14,419 bases of DNA from an uncultured Candidatus Saccharibacteria bacterium (GTDB lineage Bacteria; Patescibacteriota; Saccharimonadia; Saccharimonadales; Saccharimonadaceae). The stretch spans positions 1-14,419 of the forward strand of contig CAMUPZ010000014.1 of assembly GCA_947095985.1 (NCBI GenBank), in the 5' to 3' direction. Both the position numbers and the translations under genes were made by a program. The notes below the pieces were generated by a model. It did no database searches, was not told the DNA's origin, and saw only the letters and a program-made list of their open reading frames with translations. Positions 6,643 through 12,800 of this stretch are shown one piece after another (position 1 is the first letter of the stretch; the number at the start of each line of letters is the position of its first letter).

Positions 6643-7003
6643 AATCCAATTTTTCTTGTTTGATTTCATGAATATCGAAATAGTTAAAGTTTGAAACTTC
6701 GTCTGTTTTACGAGGTGCCGTTAGTAGAGTAACTTTGTAAGCAATGATCAGAACAGGGTCATCGAACTTTGTATTCCAAGTTGGAATAATCAAGGGATTT
6801 TCTGCAGCGACTTCGATATCTGTTCCTAATTCTTCCAGGAACTCTCGTTTCAACGCTTCCGTAACATCCTCACCATGTTCCAGACCGCCGCCAGGAAGAT
6901 CCCATGAGTCACTCCTCTCTTGAACAAACAGTAGTTTGCCTGAAGAATCACGTACCAATCCCTTGACTACTACCCGATATGCTGATTTTATGGCTTTTAG
7001 CAT
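6581..7003 (-). CDS. Nudix hydrolase (140 aa)
   Basis: Nudix enzymes hydrolyse nucleoside diphosphates linked to another moiety. The full box GX5EX7REUXEEXGU is present from G39 to D62: GGLEHGE, seven residues, then REFLEELGTD, with the metal-binding glutamates E54, E57 and E58. The preceding WDLPGGG is typical. The size suggests a one-domain enzyme of the MutT or ADP-ribose pyrophosphatase type; the sequence does not name the substrate. I use the ATG at 7003 because AAGGAG lies six bases before it; a TTG at 7021 in frame has none. The gene follows the terminator after the truncated rpsH and has a weak extended -10 (TGCTACACT). Its last 62 bases overlap the end of the CYTH gene on the other strand. 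Confidence 0.92.
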   Translation of the reverse strand: MLKAIKSAYRVVVKGLVRDSSGKLLFVQERSDSWDLPGGGLEHGEDVTEALKREFLEELGTDIEVAAENPLIIPTWNTKFDDPVLIIAYKVTLLTAPRKTDEVSNFNYFDIHEIKQEKLDSTLVDNLSKIYPCKYHDTAE

Positions 7004-7040
7004 TTCAATCTCCTTATGCAATACGAAAAGTGTAGCATAA

Positions 7041-7072
7041 AAATAAACGCCCTACAACGAGGACGTTTATTT
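7041..7072. terminator. Strong terminator after the truncated rpsH
   Basis: Positions 7041-7053 and 7060-7072 form a 13-bp stem with one G.T pair and a 6-base loop. Its AT-rich arms (AAATAAACG and CGTTTATTT) continue into T-rich sequence in both directions. On the minus strand it ends the transcript coming through the truncated rpsH; it may be the original terminator of rpsH. Confidence 0.85.
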
Positions 7073-7088
7073 TGTTTATTGCGATGTT

Positions 7089-7391
7089 TTAATACACCTT
7101 CAACAACAATTCACCGCCAAGTTTAGCCTTGGCTGCTTCGGCGCCAGTCATGACACCTTTTGAGGTTGAGATGAGTACTAGACCGCGGCCGCTTTTCACC
7201 TTTGGAATCTCGCTAGCGCCGACGTAGACACGACGGCCTGGCTTTGAGACACGAGTGATCTCGTTGATGGTGCTGTTGGTACCTTCTTCGTTGATGGTAA
7301 CGACCAGCACGCCACGAGGCTTGGCGTCCTCTAGTTTAACATCTGCGAGGTAGCCGTTTTTGACTAATTGTTCAGCGATGACTTTCTTCAT
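7089..7391 (-). pseudogene. rpsH: 5'-truncated second copy of ribosomal protein S8 (residues 34-133)
   Basis: This frame is the C-terminal 100 residues of S8, identical in protein to the full gene at 12801-13202. It keeps the S8 signature ISTSKGVMTG, the part that contacts 16S rRNA, but lacks residues 1-33. It starts at what is an internal Met in the full protein. Just outside the repeat, an AAAGG (7399-7403) lies seven bases before this ATG, so translation is possible. The gene is 34 bases after the stop of the NDK-Nudix gene and would share its transcript. It ends in TAT-TAA where the intact gene ends in TAC-TAG, then meets a strong terminator. Most likely it is the 3' remnant of the original rpsH left by insertion of the DNA to its right. 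A working short S8 is less likely. Confidence 0.85.
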
Positions 7392-7397
7392 CTTGCT
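7093..7397 (-). repeat. 305-bp direct repeat of rpsH 3' region, left copy
   Basis: Identical by eye, base for base, to 12805-13109 (offset 5712) in the same orientation. At one end identity stops one base short of the full final sense codon, just before the stop codon; at the other it stops within rpsH, at the codon for residue 32. Together the two copies bracket part B of the inserted region. Confidence 0.92.
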
Positions 7398-7405
7398 ACC
7401 TTTCT

Positions 7406-7434
7406 ACCGTGTTTAACTACTACTTTTACACGGT
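7406..7434 (-). other. Inverted repeat between the NDK-Nudix gene and the truncated rpsH
   Basis: ACCGTGT (7406-7412) and ACACGGT (7428-7434) form a 7-bp stem around a 15-base loop. The stem reaches into the stop codon region of the NDK-Nudix gene and lies just upstream of the ribosome binding site of the truncated rpsH. It is not followed by a U-tract, so it is unlikely to be a terminator. It sits nine bases from the left junction of the repeat. Confidence 0.45.
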
Positions 7435-8574
7435 GGGTAGATTATTTATTTGGCTTTGTATAGCGGCCTGCAACTCTGCGCTTTCGCTTGCCCATGGAAT
7501 GTGTTGTGTGAGTTCATCAACTGTTACAAATTTAGCATACCTTATCTGCTCTTCCTGTATTTGCTCTTCGTCCTCGTTCTGTTGATGCAAGATACACTCA
7601 TCGGCATTCTTATCAAGTTTCAAGCTAACCCGAAGTTGTAAGTACTCGTCATCATTTTTTAAGCTATCTGTTTCCAAAATATCGTAATAACCAAAGAACT
7701 TATACTGACTAGATACGCTGTCTGTATTAATTCCCGTTTCTTCTTCTACTTCACGTACAATAGTTTGCAAGTAGGTCTCGTGCTTATTTGGTTTTCCACC
7801 GGGTAGCTGCCACTTTCGACCATCCTTAGAGACGATGGCTATTTTATTATCGTGAGTAAAAAGCCAAGCATATACCTGATTTACTGGAAGAGCCTGATCT
7901 TCCAGGTGAATTTCTTTACCATCTTTCCAAGTGCGTGCTTTAATAGTTTTTCTTATGGTGTCCATGATATCTCCTAAATTTATTGCCTGGGCTAGCCAGC
8001 CTAGTCTATTATACTTTATATCCCCGGGTGTCAGAAAGTGTCCTGCGTTTTCTTTTATAGCACAGAGCGACATGAGAGCATCTTCGATGCTGTCTGCCGT
8101 ATGGAAAGCGTTGGCCTGGGTTAAAGACACCGTTATATCGTACTGGCGAGGGTGCATTCCATGGTTCCATAGATTAATCTCTTCATCTGTGACCCACACC
8201 TTGTCAATAGGTCTATAAAAATCTCTTAGGCTTGGATAGCCATTTATCCCGTGCTTTAAACTTAATAATTTTTTCTGAGTATCTTTTTCTGATGTTAGAA
8301 TCATTGCGATTACTGCATGATTTGCCAAATAGTGCTTCATGTCAGCATAGAAATGCTTCTCTCGAGAGTCTCTGTAGATAAATTCAAAAGCCTGCTCAGG
8401 TAGTACGAGACGCTTCTTGTGCGCTACTTCAATTCCGAAACCTTCTAAATTGCTCGTGAAGGAAGCCTCTATCCAGTCAAACCCTGGCTTTATAAAAGCA
8501 AAGCCTATTTTGTCTGCAATAGAGTTATCGCGTATTCTTCTATTGATTGATTCGCTAATATGTTGATCCCCCAT
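7426..8574 (-). CDS. Fusion of an NDK-like domain with a C-terminal Nudix hydrolase domain (382 aa)
   Basis: Residues 22 to about 172 resemble nucleoside diphosphate kinase. FAFIKP corresponds to the NDK AxIKPD start, with the phosphate-binding Lys at K29. HYLANHAVIAMIL matches the central strand, and NAFHTADS (155-162) matches NAVHGSDS, with H158 at the position of the phosphorylated histidine. Between them a stretch around residues 122-150 (VWVTDEEINLWNHGMHPRQ) is longer than in ordinary NDK. The C-terminal half holds a complete Nudix box: G260, E266, and REVEEETGI at 274-282, preceded by WQLPGG. I know of no standard enzyme with this order. A protein that first phosphorylates a nucleotide (or becomes phosphorylated) and then cleaves a nucleotide-linked product is one reading. 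A TATAAT ends seven bases before the ATG, so the mRNA is probably leaderless. It diverges from the glycosyltransferase operon. Confidence 0.8.
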   Translation of the reverse strand: MGDQHISESINRRIRDNSIADKIGFAFIKPGFDWIEASFTSNLEGFGIEVAHKKRLVLPEQAFEFIYRDSREKHFYADMKHYLANHAVIAMILTSEKDTQKKLLSLKHGINGYPSLRDFYRPIDKVWVTDEEINLWNHGMHPRQYDITVSLTQANAFHTADSIEDALMSLCAIKENAGHFLTPGDIKYNRLGWLAQAINLGDIMDTIRKTIKARTWKDGKEIHLEDQALPVNQVYAWLFTHDNKIAIVSKDGRKWQLPGGKPNKHETYLQTIVREVEEETGINTDSVSSQYKFFGYYDILETDSLKNDDEYLQLRVSLKLDKNADECILHQQNEDEEQIQEEQIRYAKFVTVDELTQHIPWASESAELQAAIQSQINNLPTV

Positions 8575-8581
8575 AGGCTGT

Positions 8582-8587
8582 ATTATA
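8582..8587 (-). promoter_or_regulatory. -10 element of the NDK-Nudix gene (leaderless)
   Basis: TATAAT on the minus strand (8587-8582) is seven bases before the ATG at 8574, so the transcript should begin at the start codon. A TTGACT at 8615-8610 is 22 bp away, too far for a standard -35. Confidence 0.6.
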
Positions 8588-8597
8588 CTAAAGTATG

Positions 8598-8606
8598 TGC
8601 TAGAAT
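8598..8606 (+). promoter_or_regulatory. Extended -10 promoter of the glycosyltransferase operon
   Basis: TGCTAGAAT (8598-8606) is an extended -10 about 31 bases before the ATG at 8638. It is back-to-back with the NDK-Nudix -10 only 13 bp away, so polymerase binding at one would hinder the other. An AGAGG site lies at 8622-8626. Confidence 0.5.
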
Positions 8607-8637
8607 AATAGTCAAGTATTCAGAGGTTAGTATAAGT

Positions 8638-9612
8638 ATGAAGTATGTAGTAATTATTCCAGCCTATAACGAAGCACCACGAATAGGGGAGGCCCTCAAG
8701 GCCCTTGCCTTAGCGGCGGAAAGAGCTAGACCCAATCAGCTACTGGAAATAATTATTGCGTTCAACGGATGCAATGATGGTACTCAGGACGTAGTAACTA
8801 GTTTCGGCCGTCGCCTAAAGCTACCTATTCACTCGCTTCACTGCAAAAAGGGCTATGTTAATGCTATCAATAGTCTAGTAAAATATTGTAATAATTATTA
8901 TAAAAATATTCCAATAATAAAGACCGACGCAGACAGCATGCTAGATGAAGATGCCATAAGCATAGTACTTGATGAATTATATGAGCACAATAGTCTACTC
9001 ATAGTTGGTGGGCACCCGGTGCCTATAGTCCAATCGTCCTGTAGTATATCGGCGATAAAAGCCAGGATTATTTCGGTCAGGGCTATATATCCCTTATCGC
9101 AAGTATCTTGCTTTGATGTAAGAAAATATCATGAAATATGCAAGAACAGTCCTCAGCCCAATATAGGAGATCATGAATTAACGTTAAAAATATTTTTTCA
9201 TGGCAGGTTTTGGTGTGTTAGGGCTATTAGTTATTTAGTAGACCTACCCTCAGGAGTTTTAGGTGACGATGTATTCTTTACAGCTTGGATTTATAAATCA
9301 TACGGACCGGGAGTTATTCGTGTTCGCTATGACGCAAAAGTAATATATAGACCTTACAGCAGCCTACGTAGACACTGGATGGTTTATAGAAGAATTTATG
9401 AGGATAAAAGGTTGGTCGCAAGTATCCCCGGCTACAAGGATATACAAAATCTACAGAGGGTAAGATTAAATTGGAGATACATTATAAAAAACGCAACTAG
9501 GACCGATAAGGTGCTATTTGTAGTATATGCGATGATCGATACATTAGAGCGTTTTAGCTTCCGTTTTATTAAGTATAAAGATTCTTTTTGGAGTTATCAA
9601 GACAAGGAGTAG
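8638..9612 (+). CDS. Family 2 glycosyltransferase (GT-A fold)
   Basis: This enzyme should transfer a sugar from a nucleotide-sugar donor to an acceptor. The N-terminus VVIIPAYNEAPRIGEAL is the classic GT2 nucleotide-binding start. FNGCNDGT is the following diphosphate-binding turn, and KTDADSM holds the metal-binding DxD at D97 and D99. Further on, LGDDVFFTAW (208-217) resembles the acceptor or catalytic-base motif, and the Arg-rich LRRHWMVYRRI recalls the R-W region of processive GT2 enzymes. There is no clear membrane segment, so it is probably cytosolic or peripheral. I chose the ATG at 8638; the frame is open upstream to 8560 but that part overlaps the divergent promoter and encodes no recognisable sequence. 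It is the first gene of a three-gene operon with GT4 and the HprK-like kinase. The gene is AT-rich with many ATA, AGA and CTA codons, unlike the ribosomal genes. Confidence 0.9.
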   Translation: MKYVVIIPAYNEAPRIGEALKALALAAERARPNQLLEIIIAFNGCNDGTQDVVTSFGRRLKLPIHSLHCKKGYVNAINSLVKYCNNYYKNIPIIKTDADSMLDEDAISIVLDELYEHNSLLIVGGHPVPIVQSSCSISAIKARIISVRAIYPLSQVSCFDVRKYHEICKNSPQPNIGDHELTLKIFFHGRFWCVRAISYLVDLPSGVLGDDVFFTAWIYKSYGPGVIRVRYDAKVIYRPYSSLRRHWMVYRRIYEDKRLVASIPGYKDIQNLQRVRLNWRYIIKNATRTDKVLFVVYAMIDTLERFSFRFIKYKDSFWSYQDKE

Positions 9613-9615
9613 TCT

Positions 9616-10731
9616 ATGAATATCGTTATCTCAAATTCGAGAGCAAGTTACTATATCGGGGGCACTGAAGTAGTATCTATGCATCAGGCTATATGGCTAG
9701 CTAAGGCTGGCCATAGTATCAGATATATAATCAGAGAAGTTGACGACGAATTACTTAGTGGCTACTTCCAAGATTTTCTCCAGAAAATATTGACTGAATC
9801 ACTGTCAATTAATGTGGAGAGAGTGCCTATGGCGGGGCCTTTTGGCGACGGTATCTCGTGGGATATATGGGATAAAGAAGCGCAACTATTTGGAATATCT
9901 GCACAAGATGCTTACCTAAACTCAGTGGCGTGGGCAGACCTTATGGTAACCCATATGTCAACAGACGCTATCTATATACCCAGAGGGATTCCTCATTGTT
10001 TACATTTACATGGGACGCCAAAAAATCACAGCACAATCATTGATCAAGCCATGGGATATCCATCTCATACAATAGCGCATTCCACCTCTATATACGATTG
10101 GTGGCATAATCATTATCCTGATGTTCCTATGGAAGTGTTTAGGAACGGTGTTCCAGTCGATACGTTTTATGAGGCGATTGAAGCTGATCGACCTATAGAC
10201 ATACTGTATGTAGGAAGGATTCTAAAACATAAGGGCATCGAAGATATTCTCCTAGCAGCAGACCCTGAGCAAAGGATAGTAATAGCCGGTAAGGGGCACC
10301 CGGAAGCAGTAGCTAGGCTAAAGGCTATTGTCTCTGACCGCAAGCTTCAGGTCTTGTTTGTCAATTCACCCAACAACAAAACGTTGGTTAATCTTTACAA
10401 GAATTCAAAGATATTTGCTTGCCCATCGCGGGGCAAGGAAGGAGTGTTGACGACAATGCTTGAAGCGGGAGCCGCGGGATGCGCTGTAGTTACTTCTTCA
10501 GGGTCTGGTATGACGGATTTGGCGGTCCATAATAGCAACAGTCTCATTATAAGGCCAGGAAATACTAAAGAATTGAGAGAGGCATTTGCAAAGCTATTAC
10601 ATAATAAGGGTACTCGGTTGAGGTTAGCTAAGTCAATGCAGGACACAATCGCCGAGAACTGGTCTTGGAAATTTAGAATTAAGCAGCTGGAGGAGATTTA
10701 TGATAGAGCAAGCAAGTTTAGTATCTCATAA
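9616..10731 (+). CDS. Family 4 glycosyltransferase (GT-B fold)
   Basis: The protein looks like a retaining GT4 enzyme with two Rossmann domains. YYIGGTEVVSM (12-22) is the typical glycine-rich N-terminal loop that binds the acceptor side. The C-terminal domain begins around PIDILYVGRILKHKGIEDIL, with the donor-phosphate-binding Arg and Lys (R201, K206). The EX7E signature is present as E275 and E283 in GKEGVLTTMLEAGAAG. At 371 residues the length is normal. It starts three bases after the GT2 stop codon and ends 32 bases inside the next gene, so the three are co-translated. A soluble or peripheral enzyme using a nucleotide-sugar donor is expected; the sugar and acceptor cannot be told. Confidence 0.93.
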   Translation: MNIVISNSRASYYIGGTEVVSMHQAIWLAKAGHSIRYIIREVDDELLSGYFQDFLQKILTESLSINVERVPMAGPFGDGISWDIWDKEAQLFGISAQDAYLNSVAWADLMVTHMSTDAIYIPRGIPHCLHLHGTPKNHSTIIDQAMGYPSHTIAHSTSIYDWWHNHYPDVPMEVFRNGVPVDTFYEAIEADRPIDILYVGRILKHKGIEDILLAADPEQRIVIAGKGHPEAVARLKAIVSDRKLQVLFVNSPNNKTLVNLYKNSKIFACPSRGKEGVLTTMLEAGAAGCAVVTSSGSGMTDLAVHNSNSLIIRPGNTKELREAFAKLLHNKGTRLRLAKSMQDTIAENWSWKFRIKQLEEIYDRASKFSIS

Positions 10732-11539
10732 CATGAAATATCATTTTCAAGTAGTAGGAGACGACTCTTTTATTGATCGCACTTTAGGTCATAGATTCTG
10801 GCGGCAGTATACAATAGGCGATGTAAAAAAAGATATAGAGCCGCAAAAGGGTTCGGGAAAAATAATCCAATCGTCTACTCTTGAATTTGGTGATGATTTT
10901 ATAAATTGCGATATCAATCATATATTTTCTGGCATTAAGTATGTGTCGCTGCATGCTGAGGCGGCACGCCAAGAAGTCGGACAATACACCGTCCACGGTA
11001 GTGTAATAGCCCTAGGGGAAGTAGCCATAGCTGCTGTTGGCGGCGTGTCTGGTATAGGAAAAACCACTATAGCTTCAACTGCTCAGAAGCAAGCAGGCTG
11101 GAGTTGGCTATCTGATGAAAAATTTGAAATAGATCAAACAGGACACTATTTAGGCGGCCTGGGTGAAGTGCTCGATGATTCAAAGTCCCGAGCTGCTGCT
11201 TCCAGTGAGTCTCCCGTCAACCGCAATGAGGATCCAGCTTCTTTGCCTATCTCGGCCTTTGTTATACCCATAGTAACAAGAGAGGATGGGATTACTGTGC
11301 ATGAGTATGACCAAGAGAAAGCCATGTATCATTTTTATGGTGAGCTGACAAAAACTATCTCAGCCGGACATGCACTACTGTACGGATACGATTGTCCGCT
11401 CCAGTCCACTGATAATGAGCAGATTGCTGCTAATAGATATAAGACCGCCAAATATCTAGCGAAAAATATAAGGATGATATATTTAAGGGGCACTCCAGAA
11501 AAAATATTAGACGTATGCGCAACTAGATACCTCCCCTGA
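10700..11539 (+). CDS. HPr-kinase-like P-loop kinase
   Basis: The protein has a Walker A motif, GVSGIGKTT (115-123), preceded by a hydrophobic strand (VAIAAVG) as in HPr kinase/phosphorylase (HprK). The SDEKFEI segment (138-144), about 18 residues later, takes the place of the acidic HprK motif that follows the P-loop. The N-terminal third, with repeated beta segments ending in YTVHGSVIAL, also fits HprK-related proteins, which occur in polysaccharide and peptide-modification clusters. It has no matching HPr signature partner here and is probably not a carbon-regulation HprK. More likely it phosphorylates a sugar, glycan or peptide made by the neighbouring glycosyltransferases. The ATG at 10700 has a GGAGG at 10689-10693 and lies inside the end of the GT4 gene. 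The 279-residue frame ends in TGA and overlaps the convergent phosphatase gene by 17 bp. Confidence 0.75.
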   Translation: MIEQASLVSHNMKYHFQVVGDDSFIDRTLGHRFWRQYTIGDVKKDIEPQKGSGKIIQSSTLEFGDDFINCDINHIFSGIKYVSLHAEAARQEVGQYTVHGSVIALGEVAIAAVGGVSGIGKTTIASTAQKQAGWSWLSDEKFEIDQTGHYLGGLGEVLDDSKSRAAASSESPVNRNEDPASLPISAFVIPIVTREDGITVHEYDQEKAMYHFYGELTKTISAGHALLYGYDCPLQSTDNEQIAANRYKTAKYLAKNIRMIYLRGTPEKILDVCATRYLP

Positions 11540-12359
11540 CCGCCTTAATCTGATCTATCAGTTCTTGAGAAGTAAATTCACGAACTGTTGCGATTTCTTG
11601 CCACTCACTATTACTACTACTCGATATCGGATATATTATGCGTCTCCACCTATATCTTTCAGTAACTATAGAGTCATCGTAGGGACTTATCCTGGAATAT
11701 ATTAATAATGAACCATTCTTGATATCAGAATGTTCTAGTAGTTCTTGTCGGTCATATTCTTCTGGTAGCCAACTTTCTATACAGTATCTAGCAACCCCTA
11801 TTAGGCCTATGTGGGCAACCAACAGCACGCTGTCTCTTGCACTGTATCCTGTTAAGTTCTCTCTTGCAAAATCTCGAAACCTACCCTGTAGTCCTACTTG
11901 GCTTTCGCCGCCGTTAAAGTAGAAGCTCCACACGCTCTTACCCCTATCCCCCGATTGTATCTTCTTTTTCATTTCTTGCAAGATATGCAGATTAGAAGCT
12001 TCACCATAGCCCTGTTCACTAAGCCTATCGTCTATACGCCATTTTATCGCAGTTCCCTCAGATAGTACTGCGGCGGTTTGTCTTGTTCTAAAATAGGGAG
12101 AGGTCCAACAAGTATTAAACGTGGCTAGACCCCCCATATACCTATCTATCCAAGACCGAGCGCCTTTAGCTTGTTCAATACCCAAATCACTAAGAGTGTG
12201 CTTCCAGTCGGGCTGACTAAGTAGCTCTTCGCTTTCTCCAGGATCAAAACTAACATCTTTGCGTCTGGCTGAATAAAAATCATTAGCCCTTGTACGACCG
12301 TGTCGCATAAGTACAAGTTGTCCGGGTAGGGAATCTCTGGGTATTCTGAGTGCATTCAT
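11523..12359 (-). CDS. Histidine phosphatase superfamily protein (PGAM/SixA type)
   Basis: This branch of enzymes forms a phosphohistidine intermediate. The RHG motif is present as R19-H20-G21 in LVLMRHGRTRAN. It is followed by SPYFRTRQTA, the conserved second arginine, and DDRLSEQGYGE, carrying the acidic residue that protonates the leaving group. The second catalytic histidine is in LLVAHIGL, and GGES is the usual loop before it. All four active-site positions appear intact. At 278 residues it is longer than minimal SixA or CobC proteins, with additional sequence at the C-terminus. The start at 12359 (MNALRIP) is preferred to a GTG at 12377 because a strong promoter lies eight bases before it; the message would be leaderless. 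It is convergent with the glycosyltransferase-kinase operon, so it could reverse the kinase reaction or remove a phosphate from an intermediate. The substrate is unknown. Confidence 0.9.
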   Translation of the reverse strand: MNALRIPRDSLPGQLVLMRHGRTRANDFYSARRKDVSFDPGESEELLSQPDWKHTLSDLGIEQAKGARSWIDRYMGGLATFNTCWTSPYFRTRQTAAVLSEGTAIKWRIDDRLSEQGYGEASNLHILQEMKKKIQSGDRGKSVWSFYFNGGESQVGLQGRFRDFARENLTGYSARDSVLLVAHIGLIGVARYCIESWLPEEYDRQELLEHSDIKNGSLLIYSRISPYDDSIVTERYRWRRIIYPISSSSNSEWQEIATVREFTSQELIDQIKAVRGGI

Positions 12360-12367
12360 AACTGTCA

Positions 12368-12396
12368 ACTCTATCACATTATTTACATAAAGTCAA
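12368..12396 (-). promoter_or_regulatory. Promoter of the histidine phosphatase gene (leaderless)
   Basis: On the minus strand TTGACT (12396-12391), a 17-bp spacer and TAGAGT (12373-12368) form a good sigma70-type promoter. The -10 ends eight bases before the ATG at 12359, so transcription starts at the start codon. Confidence 0.7.
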
Positions 12397-12423
12397 TAAA
12401 ACGCAGTCTCCCTCTATCTTTGC

Positions 12424-12500
12424 AATAAAAAGCAGGTTTCATATACTGCAGGAGGAATACTTACTGGCTTACAGAAAGGAGGCCTTCTATGTGACCTGCT
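12424..12500 (-). terminator. Long hairpin with U-tract, probable terminator of a minus-strand RNA
   Basis: On the minus strand AGCAGGT (12500-12494) pairs with ACCTGCT (12437-12431), and CACATA (12493-12488) pairs with TATATG (12445-12440), a 13-bp stem with a two-base bulge and a 42-base loop. TTTTTATT follows the stem at once. This has the form of an intrinsic terminator reached from the right, just before the phosphatase promoter. Confidence 0.6.
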
Positions 12501-12740
12501 CTACTAGTCCTAACCCGCCAAGGGGGCTGGAACCATCACCATGCAACCGCTGGCCGTAGACTAGCTATCCTCTATAGTTATCGCCAGAATGTAGTGCGCA
12601 TCCGCCTGTCTGGGACACATTTATTCGCTAGTATGACCTTCACCACGAGAGATATTGCAGAGACCGTGAGACTTTTGCACTTAACTACCTCGAGGAGTAA
12701 AAACTAAAGAGCGACAATTATCGCTAAACTCTAATTATTA
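12424..12740 (-). ncRNA. Gene-free stretch, candidate structured RNA
   Basis: About 340 bp between the phosphatase promoter and the rpsH terminator contain no plausible coding frame. On the minus strand the stretch ends in a long hairpin with a U-tract. Further upstream CTAGTC (12563-12558) and GACTAG (12508-12503) can pair across about 50 bases, and AGCGA/TCGCT (12710-12725) forms a short hairpin near the right end. The rest is GC-richer than other intergenic DNA here. I do not recognise it as tRNA, tmRNA, SRP RNA, 6S or RNase P RNA. No clear minus-strand promoter is seen, so the 5' end is unknown and read-through from rpsH is possible. A plus-strand promoter-like pair (TTGCAA at 12420, TATACT at 12442, 16-bp spacer) also exists. 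Other readings are a degraded gene or a replication or transfer site of the inserted element. Confidence 0.35.
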
Positions 12741-12742
12741 AA

Positions 12743-12766
12743 AGCACTCCCCATTTGAGGAGCGCT
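12743..12766 (-). terminator. Intrinsic terminator after full-length rpsH
   Basis: On the minus strand AGCGCTCCTC pairs with GGGGAGTGCT, a 10-bp stem with two G.U pairs and an AAAT loop, followed by TTTTAAT. It ends the rplN-rplX-rplE-rpsN-rpsH transcript 35 bp after the rpsH stop codon and has no sequence in common with the terminator after the truncated copy. Confidence 0.85.
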
Positions 12767-12800
12767 CTTGTGTTTCTGGCGTGATTGTGATGTCGGGAAG

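Noticed and set aside
8560..8637. Upstream extension of the GT2 frame by 26 codons
   Set aside because: The extension overlaps the divergent promoters, has no ribosome binding site and precedes the canonical GT2 start VVIIPAYNE.
12420..12447. Plus-strand promoter (TTGCAA, 16 bp, TATACT) for an RNA running right
   Set aside because: Its -10 overlaps the stem of the minus-strand terminator, and a rightward RNA would cut that stem and run into the rpsH terminator region without a good end of its own. Kept only as a weak alternative.
12528..12534. TGGAACC on the plus strand, matching the UGGNACC core of a T-box riboswitch
   Set aside because: No specifier stem or other T-box elements were found, and the downstream plus-strand DNA is antisense to ribosomal genes. 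A seven-base match is expected by chance.
12380..12740. tRNA, tmRNA, SRP RNA or RNase P RNA in the gene-free stretch
   Set aside because: No GGTTCRA T-arm, CCA end, tag frame, GGAAGG SRP loop or GAGGAAAGUCC core was found on either strand.
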